This document shows positions 4,307-6,407 of a stretch of DNA of 6,407 nt, piece by piece. Below the pieces are notes generated by a model. It saw only the letters and a list, made by a program, of their open reading frames with translations. It did not search any database and was not told the DNA's origin. The first letter of the stretch is position 1, and each line of letters starts with the position of its first letter. The DNA is from CAYVDH01 sp964450355 (GTDB taxonomy: Bacteria > Bacteroidota > Bacteroidia > NS11-12g > UBA955), in contig CAYVDH010000194.1 of NCBI GenBank assembly GCA_964450355.1, positions 1 through 6,407 on the forward strand. The letters run 5' to 3'. A program made the translations under genes and the position numbers.

Positions 4307-5854
4307 ATGACAAGCACAGCACAAAGAGCAGAATTACAAGCAAAAATATGGAAAATAGCCAACGATGTTCGTGGCTCGGTGGATGGATGGGACTTTAAAC
4401 AGTTTGTGTTGGGAACACTTTTCTATCGCTTCATTAGTGAGAACTTCACCATATACATTGAAGGTGGTGATGAAAGCATTGACTATTCAAAATTATCGGA
4501 TGATGTAATTACCCCCGAAATAAAAGACGATGCCATTAAAACAAAAGGTTACTTCATTTACCCCAGTCAGCTTTTTTTAAATGTTTCTAAAACAGCCAAC
4601 ACTAACCCAAATCTTAACACAGACTTAAAAGCCACTTTTGACGCTATTGAAAGTTCTGCAAATGGTTATCCATCTGAACCGGACATCAAAGGACTGTTTG
4701 CCGACTTTGACACAACAAGTACAAGATTGGGAAATACCGTTGAAAGTAAAAACAATACCTTGGCTAAAGTCTTAAAAGGTATTGAAGAACTCAATTTTGG
4801 TAATTTTGAAGACAATGAAATTGACCTTTTTGGTGATGCATACGAATTTTTGATTGGCAATTATGCTCAAAACGCAGGCAAGTCAGGTGGTGAGTTTTTT
4901 ACGCCACAGCAGGTATCTAAACTCATTGCTCAGTTAGCCTTGCACAAGCAACTGAAGGTCAACAAAATTTTAGACATAGCAGCGGGTTCCGGCTCTTTGC
5001 TTTTACAAGGAAAGAAACACTTTGACAACCACATCATTGAAGAAGGCTTTTTCGGTCAAGAAATCAACCATACTACCTACAACTTGGCAAGAATGAACAT
5101 GTTTTTGCACAACATTAATTACGATAAGTTCAACATTGTTTTAGGGGATACATTGACCAATCCTCAATTTGCCGATGAAAAACCATTCGATGCCATCGTT
5201 TCTAATCCTCCGTACTCTATAAAATGGATTGGTGATGATGACCCAACCCTAATTAATGACGACCGTTTTGCTCCTGCCGGTGTATTAGCGCCTAAATCAA
5301 AGGCAGATTTTGCTTTTGTTTTACATGCCTTAAATTATCTTTCCAGCAAAGGAAGAGCAGCTATTGTTTGTTTCCCTGGTATTTTTTACCGTGGTGGTGC
5401 AGAACAGAAAATTAGAAAATATTTAGTGGATAATAACTTTGTAGAGACCATTATTTCTGTTGCACCCAATTTGTTCTATGGTACTTCTATAGCGGTAAAC
5501 CTTTTGGTACTTTCCAAACACAAAACCAATAACACAACGCAGTTTATTGATGCCAGTGGCGAAGATTTCTTTAAAAAGGCTACCAATAATAATGTGCTTA
5601 CTGACGAGCATATAGCTAAGATAATGGACATTTTCGATAAAAAGGAAGATGTAGAACATGTAGCGGTTTCAATAGACAATACCATAATTGCTGAAAACGA
5701 TTACAACCTATCGGTGAGTTCGTATGTGGTAGGTAAAGACAAACGTGAGCGGGTGGATATTATGCAATTAAATGAAGAAGTTTCTAAAACGGTAGAGAAA
5801 ATAAATACGCTTCGCGCTGATATTGATTTAATCATAAAAGAGATTGAAGCATGA
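4307..5854 (+). CDS. hsdM: Type I restriction-modification methylase subunit HsdM (type IC-like)
   Basis: The 515-aa HsdM subunit forms with HsdS the adenine methyltransferase core (M2S) of a type I system, to which HsdR adds DNA translocation and cleavage. The N-terminal domain (1-150, with VRGSVDGWDFKQFVLGTLFY) and the phrases GYFIYPSQLF, GFFGQEINHTTYNLARMN and RFAPAGVLAPKSKADF are those I recall for EcoR124-type (type IC) HsdM, and the length fits. GEFFTP (195-200) leads into the methylase fold. Motif I is DIAAGSGS (223-230), with Ile224 where Pro is usual. Motif IV is NPPY (300-303). The C-terminal helices after 485 probably contact HsdS. The start is fixed by an in-frame TAA two codons upstream (4301-4303). 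The gene is less AT-rich than the methyltransferase unit before it. Its TGA overlaps the hsdS ATG, so translation of the two is probably coupled. Confidence 0.96.
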   Translation: MTSTAQRAELQAKIWKIANDVRGSVDGWDFKQFVLGTLFYRFISENFTIYIEGGDESIDYSKLSDDVITPEIKDDAIKTKGYFIYPSQLFLNVSKTANTNPNLNTDLKATFDAIESSANGYPSEPDIKGLFADFDTTSTRLGNTVESKNNTLAKVLKGIEELNFGNFEDNEIDLFGDAYEFLIGNYAQNAGKSGGEFFTPQQVSKLIAQLALHKQLKVNKILDIAAGSGSLLLQGKKHFDNHIIEEGFFGQEINHTTYNLARMNMFLHNINYDKFNIVLGDTLTNPQFADEKPFDAIVSNPPYSIKWIGDDDPTLINDDRFAPAGVLAPKSKADFAFVLHALNYLSSKGRAAIVCFPGIFYRGGAEQKIRKYLVDNNFVETIISVAPNLFYGTSIAVNLLVLSKHKTNNTTQFIDASGEDFFKKATNNNVLTDEHIAKIMDIFDKKEDVEHVAVSIDNTIIAENDYNLSVSSYVVGKDKRERVDIMQLNEEVSKTVEKINTLRADIDLIIKEIEA

Positions 5855-6407
5855 GCAAGTTAGAGCAATTATTAGAAGGTGTGGAAGTAGAGTGGAAGAC
5901 TTTGGGGGAGTTTGCCGATTATGAACAACCAACTAGCTATTTAGTAGAATCAAATAATTATAATGATTATTTTTTAACTCCAGTTTTGACGGCAGGTAAG
6001 ACTTTTATCCTTGGATATACTGATGAAACTAAGGGAATTTATAAAGCATCAATTAACCCGGTAATAATTTTTGACGACTTTACTACTGCCAATAAATGGG
6101 TTGATTTTGATTTTAAAGCTAAATCATCGGCAATGAAGATGATTAAATCTAAAGATGAATCTAAGGCATTATTAAAGTATATCTTTTATTGGTTGAATAC
6201 TTTGCCGAGTGGTTTAGTTGATGGCGATCATAAGCGACAATGGATTAGTAATTATTCCCTAAAATTATTCCCTATACCATCTCCGGACAATCCTAAAAAA
6301 TCACTTGAAATTCAAAAAGAAATAGTCCGTATTTTAGACACCTTCACAGAGCTTACAGCAGAGCTTACAGCAGAGCTTACAGCAGAGCTTACAGCTCGTA
6401 AAAAGCA
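5851..6407 (+). CDS. hsdS: Type I restriction-modification specificity subunit HsdS, 3' end outside the window
   Basis: HsdS chooses the DNA sequence that the type I complex methylates or cuts. The visible 185 residues hold one target recognition domain (about 1-150, with PVLTAGKTFILGYTDE, PVIIFDDFTTA and KSSAMKM). The start of the central conserved region follows (IQKEIVRILDTF, 154-165), then TELTAELTAELTAELTA and RKK. The arrangement is that of type IC HsdS proteins, in which TAEL repeats separate the two recognition domains. The second recognition domain lies beyond the window. ATG 5851 overlaps the hsdM stop as ATGA. The recognition sequence cannot be read from this domain. hsdR is not in view and should lie nearby. 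Confidence 0.95.
   Translation, partial: MSKLEQLLEGVEVEWKTLGEFADYEQPTSYLVESNNYNDYFLTPVLTAGKTFILGYTDETKGIYKASINPVIIFDDFTTANKWVDFDFKAKSSAMKMIKSKDESKALLKYIFYWLNTLPSGLVDGDHKRQWISNYSLKLFPIPSPDNPKKSLEIQKEIVRILDTFTELTAELTAELTAELTARKK
6349..6396 (+). repeat. Four 12-bp repeats encoding the TAEL spacer of HsdS
   Basis: GAGCTTACAGCA occurs three times exactly (6349-6360, 6361-6372, 6373-6384). A fourth copy (6385-6396) differs only in its last base. They encode ELTA repeats from residue 167. In EcoR124I and EcoR124II, two against three such repeats lengthen the nonspecific spacer in the target from 6 to 7 bases, so gain or loss of a unit here should keep the frame and alter specificity. Confidence 0.93.

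Noticed and set aside
3966..4362. Minus-strand open frames across the end of the 209-aa gene and the palindrome
   Set aside because: They overlap confident plus-strand genes and the structured intergenic site, and their translations show no family features.
4666..5685. Minus-strand open frames within hsdM
   Set aside because: They are antisense shadows of a strongly conserved HsdM coding sequence.

Overview
The window looks like an accessory, defence-rich segment from a member of the Bacteroidota. The evidence is a strongly AT-rich composition, a Bacteroidota-type promoter box (TAnnTTTG form) directly before a start codon, A-rich rather than Shine-Dalgarno start contexts, and a recombinase tail of a type common in that phylum. 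This assignment is inference from recognised patterns; no search was run.

Layout. Positions 1-435 are a tandem array of 21-bp units, each beginning with ATG, that stays open as a Ser/Asn-rich heptad ORF ending at 537. A strong intrinsic terminator follows at 566-603. The gene-poor stretch to 1082 holds the C-terminal stump of a tyrosine recombinase (about 704-820), a short inverted repeat, and a structured site ending in a GTTAGGC core near 1003. Then comes a tight two-gene unit: an N6-adenine DNA methyltransferase of 773 aa (1083-3404) and an uncharacterised 209-aa protein with two His-x-His pairs (3409-4038). Immediately after the second stop codon lies a long imperfect palindrome (4038-4180) that starts with the inverse of the sequence on the 5' side of the unit. 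An A/C-rich leader (4181-4306) precedes a type I restriction-modification locus of the EcoR124-like (type IC) kind: hsdM (4307-5854), overlapped by hsdS (5851 to the window end, incomplete). hsdR is not in view.

How the parts fit. Two adenine methylation systems sit back to back. The first resembles a mobile cassette: its two edges carry complementary 18-nt sequences containing GTTAGGC and GCCTAAC, the pattern expected of an integron-type cassette with attC-like recombination sites, and a decayed recombinase lies just upstream. The second carries four 12-bp TAEL-type repeats in hsdS, the known length-variable spacer that changes the gap in a type IC recognition sequence. The main proposal is therefore a methyltransferase plus unknown partner captured as an integron-like (or MITE-like) cassette beside a type I locus able to shift specificity. 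The attC interpretation and the function of the 209-aa protein are hypotheses.
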